Shown here: in pieces, positions 12,325-24,509 of the stretch
How the letters are laid out: each line of letters opens with the position of its first letter
Position numbering within the stretch: position 1 is the stretch's first letter
Assembly: GCA_944990035.1 (NCBI GenBank)
Contig: CALYLX010000111.1
Coordinates: 62,001 to 126,000, forward strand
Length of the DNA: 64,000 nt
Direction: 5' to 3'
Origin: Clitopilus passeckerianus
Taxonomy: Eukaryota > Basidiomycota > Agaricomycetes > Agaricales > Entolomataceae
The notes under the pieces: model-generated
The model's database searches: none
Told to the model about the DNA's origin: nothing
Seen by the model: only the letters and a program-made list of their open reading frames with translations
Position numbers and translations under genes: made by a program

Positions 12325-14512
12325 ATGTCAGTCAACATCTCCCAACAATACGACACCGTCCTCAACGCCATCTTATCCTCTAAAGAAGGCGCCGAAGAGC
12401 TACTCAAACACTCCTCCTGGCAAACCCTCGCGGCCTCAGGAGCTCTGACTATCCTCCTCTCGAGCTGGATCCGCAAGAAGGCTCTCAACGCCAAACTTCC
12501 TCCGGGGCCGAAAGGGTACCCTATTATCGGGAACGCACTTGACTTGCTGAGTGACGACCCTTGGGTGACGTTCACGAAGTGGAACGATGAATATGGTACG
12601 TTCTCCTTTCTTGTCTACTTGTATCATTTTCCAGGAACTGGAAGCTAACTCGATTGTGTCTATAGGTCCTATCGTTGGCATCAACGTCGCAGGCCACAAC
12701 GCCATCATCCTTGGTACGCTCAAGGCAGCTGCGGATCTTATGGATCGCCGGGCTGGGATATACTCTGACCGACCGAGGAATATCGTGGTTCACGAGCTCA
12801 TGAATGGGAAGTTGGCGTTCGCTTCGGGGTCTGCGGATGAATTTTGGAAGAGGATGAGGAAGGCTGCGTAAGTTCATCCATCCAGCTTCGTCTGGTCTAC
12901 ACATTAACTGACTACGATACCAGACAGGAGTAAGTAACACCACCCGGAACGTAGGATCGTCCTCCTAACTTCCCCCACCTCAACTAGAGTCCTCAACAAA
13001 GACGTCGTGAAAACCTACCACCCCCACCAAGACACCGAAGCCATCCTCCTCGTGCACCAACTCCTTCACCACCCAACCCTCTACGCCTCGCACGTCCAAC
13101 GAGCCCAAGCTTCCCTCATGCGCACCATCCTCTACGGGCTCCCACCCATCCAGGACTCCGAAGACCCCGTCATGCTGTACCTCAACGGCTTCATCGAGAG
13201 GCTGGTGAAGGGAATTGTACCGGGGGCGTATTGGGTGGAGTATTTCACGTGGATGGAGTACCTCCCGAGGTGGATGTGTAGCTGGAGGAGGGAGGCGGAG
13301 GGGTGTTTTAGGAGGGATGATGAGTTTTTTGTTAGAACGTTGGGGGAGACGAGGCAGAGGATGGTTGGTCGCTTTCTCTTCCTGATTTATGGCGTGGTTT
13401 GCTGATTGATTGTTTATGACCGTGTTGTAGGAAGCGGGAGACGATACGCCAAGCGTTGCTGCTAAACTTATTGAAGAACAGAAGAATTCGGATTTGACGG
13501 ACCAGGAGGCTGCGTGGCTTCTTGCTACGTTGTAGTAAGCTCTCCTTCTTCCCTCCCTTAGTCTCTCTCTGATCCGAATCCCCTTTTCCTCCTTCTCCAG
13601 CATCGCCGGAACCGAAGCGGTACGTTCTCCCATGCTCCAGCATCCTCCCACACCCTCTGACGTTCGTTTTACCAGAGTGCAGGCCAACAGCTCTGGTTCA
13701 TGCTGGCGATGTGCATCTTCCCCGCCATTCAGGAGAAAGCTTTCAACGAACTCCAACGTGTCGTGGGGATGGATAGGATGCCCAGTCTCGAGGATTACGA
13801 CCAGTTGACCTACCTCCAGGCTTGCGTAAAGGAGACGATGAGGTGGAGGCCTTTGGCGCCGATTGGTATGCCTACCCTTCTCCTTACTTACCTAAGAACC
13901 ATTCTAACTACCTCCAACTCTGAATAGGTGTTCCCCATCGTCTCAGAGAAGAGGACTACTACGAAGGCCACTTCATACCAAAGGACACCATCATCATCCC
14001 GAATACGTGGAGGATCAACCACGACCCCACTGTTTATGGTGAAGACGCAGATGAGTTTCGGCCGGAGAGGCATTTGGATGGGGAGGGCAAGTTGGGGACT
14101 TCGCCGGCGGATACGAAGGAGGAGGGGCATACGACGTACGGGTTTGGGTCGAGGTATGTGTATTCTCTTTCTTTCTACGTTATATGCCAAGTTTTGGGAA
14201 TAGGATCTGCGTAGGACGAAACGTCTCTAACAAGAGCCTGTGCATCCAGATGGCATGTATGGTCTGGGCATTCAAGTTCACCTTGGACAAGGACGACGAT
14301 GGGAAGGAGCACGTTCCGGATGTTTTGAGCAATGGCGTGCCAGGTGTTGCTTAGTACGTTCTTCCTTCATCCTGTTCTCGAGATTGAGGCCAGGCCGCTA
14401 ACGATGGCCATTTTGCAGTCGACCGAAACCGTTCCCTTGTGTTATGACGCCGAGAACTCCAGAGACGAAGGGGATTGTGGAGGAGGCGCTTAGGTTACGA
14501 GGTGTTCTGTGA
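12325..14512 (+). CDS. Cytochrome P450 (microsomal), intact
   Basis: ER-bound monooxygenase. The N-terminus has a hydrophobic anchor (ALTILLSSWI) followed by the hinge PPGPKGYPIIGNA. Further motifs in order are the I-helix YIAGTEASAG, the ExxR motif KETMR, the PERF-type FRPERHL and the heme loop YGFGSRICVGR with the ligand Cys. Splicing is intricate: a 6-nt exon ACAGGA (12924-12929) gives RKAAQEVLNK, and a 19-nt exon (13601-13619) carries the core of the I-helix oxygen motif. All phases join; stop TGA at 14510-14512. The frame is open throughout, so it should be functional. It belongs to a different P450 group from the pair at 5046 and 15082, with the PPGPKG hinge and AGTEA I-helix. Substrate unknown; a terpene from the neighbouring synthase is a fair guess. 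Confidence 0.87.
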
Positions 14513-15081
14513 TGAAGTTTGCGAAGGGAAACATGCTGTAGATTGTAGAATACAGACCACTAGCCAATGAAATTTTCAAATCATGCATTTTACGCCTCCA
14601 ACCCGATAAGCTTGTGGCGCCGTGACCGGTTGAAATCAGTCTCAGCCACGAACAAACCATCATCATCATCTCTCGAAGCTTCTCCATAGACAGCATTCCC
14701 GCTCAGGCCGTAGGCTCAATTGGTGTCAAATCCTTCCAGAATGCGAATTCCGCAAGGAGAAAGTATAATGAAAATCTCATCTCAGCTCCAAAGCACTATC
14801 AGAACGGTATTTGGTTCATCCCGAAGGTCACCGAAACCGACCGCACCGTACCGCCCTTTGATCGAACTTACCGGGCTCTCTGGGCTATCTTTGTTCTCAT
14901 CTTCTTCGAATAACGGCCCCGGAGCGCTATGAATCGAGATACGAAGATAGAAGCTGTATCTATGATAGACGTGTCAGTGAACGGGGATGGACGGGATACC
15001 AAGCCAGAACGCATCTTCTAGACAGGATAAGGGCTTCAACGTCCTTCCACCTAATTCCAACTTCTATCTTCTGCCTAGAAC
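14513..15081. other. Intergenic region between two P450 genes
   Basis: No coding region supported. Short open frames at 14490-14696 and 14720-14932 look like chance. It should hold the 3' end of the upstream P450 and the promoter of the next one. Confidence 0.5.
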
Positions 15082-17888
15082 ATGGTCACGATGAACCAGA
15101 GGAATGTCATGGCGGTAGTCTCTGCGTCGTGGATTCTATACAGGATTGTGAAGAGGTTTACGAGGAAGTCGACGTTGGCGAACGTTCGTGGGCCTCCGTC
15201 TGATTCATGGTTCTTCGGTACATCTCGATTACTCTAATTTGCCCTCATGCAAGATGCTCATCGGATTCCGAACGTCTATCAGGAAACCTCGCGAGAGTAT
15301 ATGATTTCAACGCCTACGACACCCATAGAGCATTCGAGGAGCAATGTATGCAAAAATATTCTGCAGAGATGCTAGTTGTTAACGGTCATTCACAGATGGT
15401 AGCGTCATGAAATTCTACGGGATCTTGGGAGTACGTAGGTCCTCCTCACCTCTCATACGCCCTCTACTTACCTTCGTTTCTTCAGGAAGAACAGCTGTAC
15501 ATTTCCGACCCCGAGGCGCTGTATAACATCTTCATTAAGGTCGGCTCACCGCGCCATTCAAGTCGCGACGACCCCTGCTTATTAGAATAACACAGGAACA
15601 AGACGTCTACGTGAACCCAGAGGAATATTACATGTCAGTAGTTCTCACTCTTTCTTCCTCTACCCTAATTCAACCTTTCATTCGTCCAACAGCGTGAACA
15701 ACATCCACTTCGGGAACGGAATCTTCAGCTCTCAAGGTATGACTCGTTGTTAATTACGAGTTCGTGGGACGAGGTACTGACAGACTATGAACTATTCAAG
15801 GTGACAACCATCGCCGACAACGCAAGCTCCTCAGTCCAGCGTTTAGTATCGCTCATATGCGGACTCTGAGTACGTCTTCTTCCTCGTACTCCTCCGTACG
15901 CTAGGTGACTGAGAGCGATTGAACTTCGTAGCACCGATCTTCCAAGAAGTCACGGAGCAGGTGAGTACCATACCCTCCGCATCTCTCTTGGTGCCATATC
16001 TCATTGCTCGCTTCTTCCCAACAGCTCGTCCAAAGGATTAAAGACGACCTCCCCACCGGTCCAGGGCCCAAAGAGATCGACCTCCTGAACTACATGACCC
16101 GCACCGCACTCGAGCTGATCGGGCAAGCAGGGCTTGGGTACTCTTTCGGAACTCTCTCATCTACCACCACCACTACATCGAACGCCTTCGCACGCGCTGT
16201 CAAAGAACTCTTCACAACCGAATCCAAGCTCCTCCTCTCACGCCAATACCTTCTCCCCCTTGTGGCACACATCGGGACGCCAGGGTTCAGACGACGCGTG
16301 GTAGATATCCTATCCGACTTTGGAGGACTAGGAGGATTAATAGGGAAGAAATGGGGGTGGAGGAATTTGAGGGAGGTACGGGATATTTTGGATTTGTTTT
16401 GGGAGAATGTGGAGGGTGTGTTTGAGGAGAAGAAGAGGGTTTTGGTTGATGGCGAACAGGAAGGAGGGTGGGAGGAAAGAGTTGGGAGGGGGAGGGATGT
16501 TGTTAGCACGTTGAGTGAGTTGTGTTTCTTCGAATGTTTGGAGGTGTACGGGGCTGAGGGGATTTTTCGTTTGGGTAGTGAGGGCGAATCGGTTGGGCAA
16601 GGAGGGAAGAGAAGGGAGCGGAATTGAGGATAGTGAGGTTATGGGACATGTACGTACTTTTTTCTTCTTTTACTTGATGAGGCCGGATTCTGACAAGAGA
16701 TGTAGATGGCGTAAGTGAACCTCAACCTGCCTTTATCCCATATCAGTCACCTTATAACTATATCTTCCCTCCCTCGTATACGTTCCCAGATGTAAGTCCT
16801 TCCTCCCCATCCCTATCACCTCGCGTATTCTAACCCATCGCCTCTCCCTTCCTAGCACTCATATTCGCAGCAATGGATACAACCTCCAGCGCCATGGCAG
16901 CCTGTTTCCACATGCTCGCCAAGAACCAACCTGCCCAAGACCGACTCCGGCGAGAAATTCTAGACTCTTCCTCCAGAGGTGAAGTCATCGATTATGATAC
17001 GCTGTCGGAGTTGCCGTGGTTGGATGCCGTGTGTCGGGAGACTTTGCGTTTGTAAGTCGTATTCCTATATTGACGACAGATGGGTGAGGGCTGATCCAAG
17101 TGGGGCTACTTCCTAGGTATCCGCCTGTTTCTACGGTGTATCGGAAGTACGTCTTCCTCTCCTCCTTGTCACGTTCTCTTTACACCCTTAATTCTCGGTT
17201 CGTTTCACAGAACGTTAACTCAAGCCCACCTCCCCCTGTCCAAACCCATAATCGGACACGACGGTCAGCCTATACACGCAGTCGACATCCCAGCCAACAC
17301 CTCCTTCATCGTCTCCATCCTCTCGTGCAACAGGCATCCGGACCTTTGGGGTGAGGATGGGTATGAGTGGAAGCCGGAAAGGTGGTTGATCCCCCAAACT
17401 GGCGAGGAGGATGAGAGGGAGAAGGGGTTGAGGGAGAGGAGGAAGAGGGTGCCCGGGGTATATTCGAATTTGTGAGTATCTTGGTGGTATGATGATAACG
17501 AAGGGTCATTGAACGGGAATGATATGATAGAATGACGTTCCTTGGTGGTGGACATGCGTGTCTGTAAGTCTTATTTCGCTTCTTCCCTTCTTACTCGAGA
17601 TTGTAGGCTGATGCAGATATGTTTCATCGTGACAGTGGCTTCAAGTTCTCGCAATTGGAGATGAGTACGTCTTCGTCTCCCTTCTCTCCCTTTTCATTGT
17701 TCACCATCTGATATGATGTTATAATAGAAATGGTCATCTACCTCCTCATCCGCCACTTCAAGTTCACCCTCTCGCCGTCAGATGGGAACGTGGTGTGGCA
17801 GACGACGGATATTTCGGCGCCGTATTTGAAGACGGATGGGAAGAGGAGTTCGAAGCTTCCGTTGCTTTTGTCGGTGGTGTTATACTGA
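15082..17888 (+). CDS. Cytochrome P450 (microsomal), intact, with a 2-nt micro-exon
   Basis: Monooxygenase closely related to the one at 5046-7413. About fifteen exons join in frame from ATG 15082 (anchor RNVMAVVSASWILYRIV, hinge VRGPPSDSWFFG) to TGA 17888. Motifs in order: NGIFSSQGDNHRRQRKLLSP, helix LNYMTRTALELIGQAGLGYS, I-helix LIFAAMDTTSSAM, ExxR CRETLRL, WKPERWL and heme loop FLGGGHACLGF. Before the I-helix there is a 5-nt exon (16706-16710, ATGGC) and a 2-nt exon (16790-16791, AT). Together they give HMASLIFAAM, matching NMSGMIFAAM in the paralog. Intron 16515-16579 removes a stop-containing stretch and gives STLMRANRLG. No break was found. This is probably the working version of the frameshifted copy. 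Confidence 0.87.
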
Positions 17889-18991
17889 GAGACGTGTTGG
17901 AAGCATATAGATTGGACGTGTATTGCTCTAGTGGCTATAATACAAGAATCATCTTTCACTTCAAACCGAACTCGAGTCAGTTGCAGCGCCGATCCCATTC
18001 CGCCCCTCCAGTATCTGCAGTGTCCACCAACCCTCCATCCCTATTTTGTCCATCATGATCGTTATCTCCGCCATGAATGAGTATCTGCCTTCGTACTCAT
18101 TAATGAGGTCGAACGCGAGGAAGTTCCGCTCTAGGTGATGTCTGAGACACGAATGCCTTGAATTCGACGACCGGCGACCCCGTGAGGAGAAACTGGCTCT
18201 TCGGCTTCCGACTGAATATCGGGAGTGGCGTTCTAGACCCGGGAGCGTGGGGTCACGGCGAGATTTGACCAACTTCGTGAGGAGTATATACACCCAGTTC
18301 ATAGTATGAGAAGCCTAAATATATGTTAGTACGACGACGAACTTCAAGGGCAGAATTCCAGAGCGTACCCGTCTTGAAGCTTGAACTGAGGCAAGCAGCA
18401 CTGCTTCTGGCTTGAAGCAGATACGGCGACGCAGCTCTGTGTTAGCTCTGTGAAAGGGTACTGGGAATGAATAGCCCGACCTTGTTCGTTCGACCAAGCA
18501 ACCCTTCGAGCCTGTTAATAGTATTCGCCTCCCTCCAGTCCTTGGGGTTGGTCAAGCCTCAATTTGGTCCGAGGTGATGTGCTCAAACGGAGCTTCTTCA
18601 CTAGCCATCGCGCGTTCTGTGGTCTCCGCCTGCATACTGTGGTAAGCATGGTATATATTTCTGCCCTCCTTGTACCGACATTTATCGGTTCCAGCTACCA
18701 CCCAATCCCAACGGAATAGCTGCGGTTTTCACATGACGTTCATTGGCGCCATCTGCTTTGATCTGCTCGGTACCCACTCAGATCACCCCGTAAATTGGTA
18801 CAATAGAATCCATGCCATGCTAATACTGTCACATCCGGTACACCCTGAGAACCTCTTCGTTATAGACATGATCCATAACGGCATATTTGCTAGCTAAATC
18901 CAATGAGTTGAACACATTTAATTACGTTCTCGAAGTTCTCGATAGCTTAAACCGTCTGGCTATCTTGCTACCTCTTTCCACCGGTCTCTGC
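17889..18991. other. Gap with weak ORF 17961-18302 (-) and start of a duplicated block
   Basis: A minus-strand ORF (113 codons) holds a coding-looking stretch LERNFLAFDLINEYEGRYSF, but no family is recognised and it may be a remnant. From about 18570 the sequence matches 38440-38750 (GATGTG..CTAGCCATCGC.CGTTCTG), which is the flank of the second membrane-ankyrin gene. Confidence 0.3.
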
Positions 18992-21900
18992 CTAAAATCT
19001 GGACAAGAAATCCACGACCTCAGTCTTTTCTTCTCTAACGGCAAGTTCGAGCGCAGTTTTTCCATCCTTGTCTACATTGACGGTATGAATCTAGGAAGAG
19101 AATGGTAATGCGATCGACCTACCTTTCGCTTTCACGTCTGGTTTAAGCTCTGCCAGGAGTCTGATGACCTTCAAATGTCCATTTTCGGCCGAAAAGTGAA
19201 GCGCAGTCCGGCCATCGATGTCTGAATTGACAATGTAAATAAGGTGAAAGACGGATACCGCGATTGGCCTACCTTCTGCGTTCACATCCGCTTTGAGCTC
19301 AGCCAGGAGTCTGACGATCTCCAAATCCCCATTTTCGGCAGCATCATGAAGTGCAGTCCGACCGTCGTTGTCTAAATTGACAATGTGAATAAGTGAAAGA
19401 ATGACAACGTGATTCGCCTACCTTTGATATCGACATCTGGTTTCAGTTCAGCCAGGATTTTGACGACCTCCAAATCCCCATTTTCGGCCGCAAAGTGAAG
19501 AGCGGTCCGACCACAATAACCACCTAAATTTAGGATGTGAATAAGTGAAAGAAAACCAACGCGATTGGGCTACCTTTGGCGTTCACATCTGCTTTGAACT
19601 CAGCCAGGACTCTGACGACCTCAAAATCCCCACTTTCAGCCGCAAAGTGAAGCGCAGCCTGGCCATCAATGTCTAAATTGGCAATGTGAAGAAGTGAAGG
19701 AAATACAACGCGATTCGCCCACCTTCTGCGTTCACATCTGCATTGAGCTCAGCCAGGAGTCTGACGACCTCCAAATCCCCATTTTTGGCCGCATCATGAA
19801 GCGCAGTTCGACCGTCGTTGTCTAAATTGGCGATGTAAATAAGTGAACGAATGATAACACGATTTGCCTACCTTTTACATCGACATCTGGTTTCAGTTCA
19901 GCCAGGAGTTTGAGGACCTCCAAATGTCCATTTTCAGCCGCAAAGTGAAGCGCGATCCGGCCATCGATGTCTAAATTGACAATGTAAATAAGTGAAAAAA
20001 CGATAACACGATTCGCCCACCTGCTGCGTTCACATCTGCATTGAGCTCAGCTAGGAGTTTGACGCCCTCCAAATCCCCATTTTCGGCGGCATCGTGAAGG
20101 GCAGTTCGACCGTCGTTGTCTAAACTGGCGATGTGAATAAGTGAAAGAATGATAACACGATTCGCCTACCTTTTACATCGACATCTGGTTTCAGTTCAGC
20201 GAGGAGTTTGAGGACCTCCAAATGTCCATTTTCAGCCGCAAAGTGAAGCGCAGTTCGGCCATCAATGTCTACATTGACGATTTGAATAAGTGAAAGACGG
20301 CTAACGCGATTAGCCTACCTTCTGTGTTCACATCCGCTTTGAGCTCAGCCAGCAGTTTGATGACCTCCAAATCCCCATTTTCGGCTGCATCATGAAGCGC
20401 GGTCCGGCCATCAATGTCTAAATTGGCGATGTGAATAAGTGAAGGAATGATAACACGATTCGCCCACCTTTTGCGTTCACATCTGCTTTGAACTCAGCCA
20501 GGAGACTGACGACCTCCAAATCCTCATTTTCGGCGGCATCATGAAGTGCAGTCCGACCATCGTTGTCTAAATTGACGATGTGAATAAGTGAAAGAACGAT
20601 AACGCGATTGGCCTACCTTTTGCGTTCACATCTGCTTTGGGCTCCGCCAGCAGTTTGACGACCTCGCAATAACCTTGTTTAGCCGCATAATGAAGCGCAG
20701 TCCGACCATGAGCGTCTAAATCCAAGCGTGAATGTTGTGAGAGAATAATAGCGCATCGCCCTACCTATTGCATTAAAATCTGCCCCACGGTCAACCAGGA
20801 GCTCAACAGCCTCGACGTGCCCGGCTTCCGCTGCACTGTGAATAGAACTCCAACCAGACTTTGCTATCCTTGGCCGTCAGTTTGTGGAGAACACACGACA
20901 CATGTAACTCGCCTCTTTTCTGTATATCTAGCGGAAGCTCAGCCAGGAAATTGGAAACCGCTGTGTTCCCGGACTCCGCAGCATATCTAAGTACAGTCCA
21001 GATATACCAATCTACATGTCAATTGTCAATTTCATGAGAATCGGAGGATGCATGCGACTTACCCCTGCCGTTTATATCTATGCCGGGTTCAGCCAGGAAC
21101 CTGACGACCTCAGTCTTCCCTAATCTGGCCGCAAGTTCTAACGCAGTCCGCCCATCTTTATCTAAATTGATCATATGGACGTTGTAACAGAATGAGGACG
21201 TATCCGACTTACCTGTTGCTTTCATGTCTGCTTTGAGTTCGACGAGGAGTTTGACAGCCTCGAGATTCCCCAACCTTGCCGCAGTGTGAAGTGCTGTGCG
21301 ACCATCCTCATCTAAATTGCTGGTGTCAGCGCTGTGGCGGGTACCTGACATATCTGACCTACTTCTTGCATTTGCGCCACCTAAAAGCTTAACCAGGAGT
21401 CTGACTGTTTGGATGTGTGGCTTTTCTGCTGCGGAGTAAAGTACATCACGGGAAAGCCTCAGTTGACCGCATGTCAAAGCGGCTTCTAATGACATAACTA
21501 AATGGAAAATATTCATCCACCGTGTCAGGGTTGTTTAATTGTCTAACGCACATGTGGCATTCATACTGGTGGTATGTTCAATCAAGAATTCAACGATCTC
21601 CCAGTGGTGGTTATTCATCGACGTTACAATTGCGGGATCTGAGTCGAGTGGATTAGTATGCTCCAGATTTGCCAATCGCACAGGGGTTACCTATTGCAGT
21701 TCTAGATGCTCCAGATTTGATTGCATCTTGAACAAGAAGTAATTGTCCCTTCTCTGCTGTAATAAAGAGCTTCTCCCCAAGCATATTTGCCCATCGTTCT
21801 GAAAGGGCCTCGCTAATATCGCGTATGGGGATTAAAAGCAGCAGCAGGGCTAACGTCTGGCCGAATGTCCAGTCAGTGTCACCATCCGTTGTCAGAGATT

Positions 21901-22711
21901 TATTCTTGCTAATAGTGACCTCAGTGTCAGCAAGAAGGAGAATGTTGATCACTGCCAACACTGCCAATCCACCCCTCGTAAGCTTGATACCAGTGTCGCG
22001 GTTGAGCGACAAAGTCGCAAAACGGCTATACACCCAAATAGGCACTGCGAAGAAGCCAATTGGCACGACGAGGTTCAAGACAGGCGTAAGTAGAAGGCTA
22101 TAGACGAGGAGGGACCATTCTCGTAGAGCATGAGAGCCGATCGGAACAGTTTGGCCTACAACAACCAGGGGCGCAGATAGGGAGCAGGGCTGGGAGTAAC
22201 TGAAGGTGGCTGGTTGTTTCCAGACCCATATCCCCACTGCTGACATGACGGACAAGTGGGCTGAGCCTATGATGAACACCGGGTTCTTCCATGCCTTTTT
22301 CGTTTGCCCTGACTGCGTCCAGATGGACCGTAAGCGCAGTCGCTTTCCCGCTTGCTTCGTATCCTCATCTGGAAGCTCAGTCATGTGATGGAAGGCATAG
22401 AGAAGGAAGTAGATGAAGAGATTGGTGTTATTCATCCAGCTAAGATTAAGGATGATGGCTGCGTGATAGTTCGTCAAGCCATGTTTGAGAGCTTGCACGA
22501 TGACAGATACGAGGATGGCGAATGCTGTGATCAGAATTGTTGTCGACTGTGTTTCCAAAGCATCTAGCTCCAGTGGTGTAACCTGCTTATCCTGCAGAGC
22601 GAAGAGTGCTGGCACGAAACTCAGCAGATTTTGAGCGTAGACAGCAGTTCGTACGCCAATGCCAGAAATGTCTGGATTGGAGGGGAGGCAGCTTTGAGTC
22701 AGATTTGACAT
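18992..22711 (-). CDS. Multi-pass membrane protein with a long ankyrin array, copy 1
   Basis: Exon 1 (22711-21691) encodes about 340 residues with seven or eight hydrophobic segments, for example STTILITAFAILVSVIVQAL, LLLTPVLNLVVPIGFFAVPI and FGQTLALLLLLIPI. It is followed by many short exons, each one ankyrin repeat. Early repeats are degenerate (HHWEIVEFLIE). From 20760 down to 19080 eleven near-identical exons read D-x-DGRTALHFAAENGDLEVV and are spliced by near-identical introns of about 50 nt that start GTAGG or GTGGG. The last exon ends EEKTEVVDFLSRF and stops at TAG 18992. All exons I checked are open. Ankyrin repeats bind proteins; a membrane sensor or channel-like role is conceivable but unproven. 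Two sister genes lie at 38748 and 51179. The start ATG (MSNLTQSCLPSN) aligns with the sisters. Confidence 0.75.
19081..20760 (-). repeat. Tandem exon-intron array, about 149-bp unit, 11 units
   Basis: Splice donors recur near 19120, 19271, 19421, 19571, 19721, 19871, 20021, 20168, 20317, 20465 and 20613. Each unit is a 99-nt exon (33 residues, one ankyrin repeat) plus an intron of about 50 nt. Both parts are conserved. Units alternate between ALHDAA and ALHFAA types, and the pair starting near 19721 closely matches the pair starting near 20021, indicating duplication two units at a time. Confidence 0.85.
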
Positions 22712-22989
22712 GATAGGGAAGATGGTGGGCGGCGTGAAACCCTTTAGACGAGCTCTGGGCGAGCTTGACAGCCCTGCCTCGTGTTCCGGCGCTAATCTAT
22801 GTCTGTGGGTCCATTGTGGGTCCAGCTCGCGAGGCAGTTACTCCGATATCTGGGCCACGATCTCGCAATCTACACCAGATAATCGAGCATTCAAATCGTT
22901 CATGGGTTCATTGTCAATGCTACTACATCAACGCCGTACACCACCTACTCTTAAGTTATCATCAATCCTCAGCTCTTGAACAGGAAGAG

Positions 22990-23349
22990 GCGCCCACTGA
23001 GTCCTGACTTTCATTTTGCATTCATGTCGACCTTCCCAGGCCATCAATGTTCCAGCAACTACGACATCCTCTGCAACAACATGCATGCACGCTATTTTGG
23101 AAGAGGTTCTCCGTCACATTTGCCACCCTCACCTCCTTCCATCACTTCCTGGCCACGATGCGTGTCACGAACACGGATTCAGCACTGCCTGCCTACATTA
23201 CCATTGATGAAGGTGACGAGGAACCAGTTTCTTGGCGTCCAAACCAGTTGATGGGAGAAGGCCTCGTGCCCGAAAAGCGTATGGTTGTGAAAACAAGACA
23301 TGATGCATTCCCAAGGAATGTGTACACCCCCTCTATGCCGAGTCTCTAA
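22990..23349 (+). pseudogene. Remnant of a divergent gene with an F-box-like start
   Basis: Upstream of membrane-ankyrin copy 1, the plus strand reads HAILEEVLRHICHPHLLPSL in one frame and an acidic stretch AYITIDEGDEEPVSWRPNQL in another. The duplicate at about 42490-42720 reads YAIPEEALRRVCQPRF and then NRLIGEGLVPEECVIVK. The shared ..PEE.LR.+C.. pattern is like an F-box start. No full frame is present in either copy, so these are probably decayed halves of one divergent gene. Confidence 0.3.
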
Positions 23350-24092
23350 GACCTAGAGTCAAAGTTTATCAGAAAAAATAACGGCAAGAGAATATACATA
23401 GCTTAAGCACTCGAACCTCAAAGGCGGAATTGCATGGGGTGCACATCTCGACATACGGTATCTCTTCGTCTTCCTTTGGATGCTACACTGGCTGAGGACA
23501 ATCCAGTAACACGGGTCTGGAAGGCTTCATTAATTCAAGTTCTATAAAGGCTACAGGAGAACAATAGAATGACGTTAACGTACTCTCAACCAAGCAGCCG
23601 CTGCCTATCGAGCTGAGTAGTCCCCGGTATCAAACTCTCGTTCATGAACACCGTAGCCCGGTCAACCTCGAATCCGACGTCGCATCCCATAACCAAGACC
23701 CACTCCTTTCCCTCTTCGCCATTCTGCTTCTCCATTCAAACGTAGTCATCGCACAGTTGTCGGTATCGTCGATTTCGCCATTCTCCCCCGTCACAATTGT
23801 CCATATCAGCCGCGAACGTAGATCGTAGATTTGTGAATCGTGAATCACTGACGAAGAAGTGTGCGAGGGTGGAATAGGAAAGGATTGTGAAAGGATAATT
23901 AGATCTACGGGAACGACGTTAGTAAGAGAATAAAGACAATCATCATCAAGACGAAATAACGAACCCTATCCATCCTGTACTCCCCCGTGCCCCAAAGTGG
24001 TAAACGTAGTCCGCGGTTTTATGTTTCGTGAAATGTTTACGTGTTCACGAGGAAGCGGGTGAGGGCCAGGTCGGAATAGCATATGGGCTACT
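23350..24092. other. Duplicated noncoding or decayed sequence
   Basis: A minus-strand ORF at 23642-23848 (YDLRSRLIWTIVTGENGEI..) looks weakly coding; no family recognised. The part near 23860-23990 matches 42870-43010 and carries the recurrent segment described among the findings. Confidence 0.3.
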
Positions 24093-24104
24093 AGAAAACT
24101 GCAG
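24093..24104 (+). repeat. Left terminal inverted repeat of the MULE
   Basis: AGAAAACTGCAG, perfect inverted match to 36046-36057. The inner neighbours also match in inverted form (TGCAGAGC motif). Confidence 0.55.
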
Positions 24105-24205
24105 CTGGACTTGCAGAGCCTGCAGTCGGTGCAGTTAGCTGCGGTACCCTGCAGTCAGCTGCAGTAGGGTGCAATTAAGGTGCGAACAGCTGCAGTCATG
24201 TTGCG
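24099..24205. repeat. Subterminal TGCAG cluster, left end
   Basis: TGCAG or close variants occur about ten times at irregular spacing. This mirrors the clusters at the other end and probably contains transposase binding sites. Confidence 0.55.
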
Positions 24206-24509
24206 GCAGATCGGCCACGGTGTTACAAGTAGCGTACCGTTATCAATATCGCATTCTATTCAAATAATGGAGTGTATTCATTCCGTATTTCAAGGAATCA
24301 TCAGGAATGACCATCATCCTTCAAAAATAACAGAGACAAACATTGACGTGCGGCACTCATGCTGGAGATGCAAGGATACCATCTGTTCGGTAGACAATCC
24401 CCTACATATATTCACTAAGTTCTGAGGCCTAGATCTGATTCTAATACATCATGGGACACTATGTATATAGGTCAGACTAATTCCACAAGCACTGGTATTT
24501 CTCCAGCCT

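Larger units (their letters stand above)
18570..23990. repeat. Segmental duplication block B, copy 1
   Basis: Contains membrane-ankyrin copy 1 plus both flanks. It matches 38440-43010 in the same orientation, including the upstream stretch around 22780-23080 (GCGCTAATCTATGTCTGTGG) and the downstream flank. Edges are approximate, judged by eye. Confidence 0.7.

Noticed and set aside
12980..13756. Long open frame (258 codons) on the minus strand
   Set aside because: It is antisense to the intact P450 exons at 13001-13756, has no family signature and arises from GC-rich codons on the other strand.
16090..16600. Minus-strand Ser/Pro-rich ORFs
   Set aside because: Antisense to P450 exons; low-complexity composition only.
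19081..20760. Regular repeats resembling a CRISPR-like or nucleosome-spaced satellite
   Set aside because: Units are translated, spliced ankyrin exons; there are no unique spacers and the organism is a fungus. The nearness to 147 bp is likely chance.
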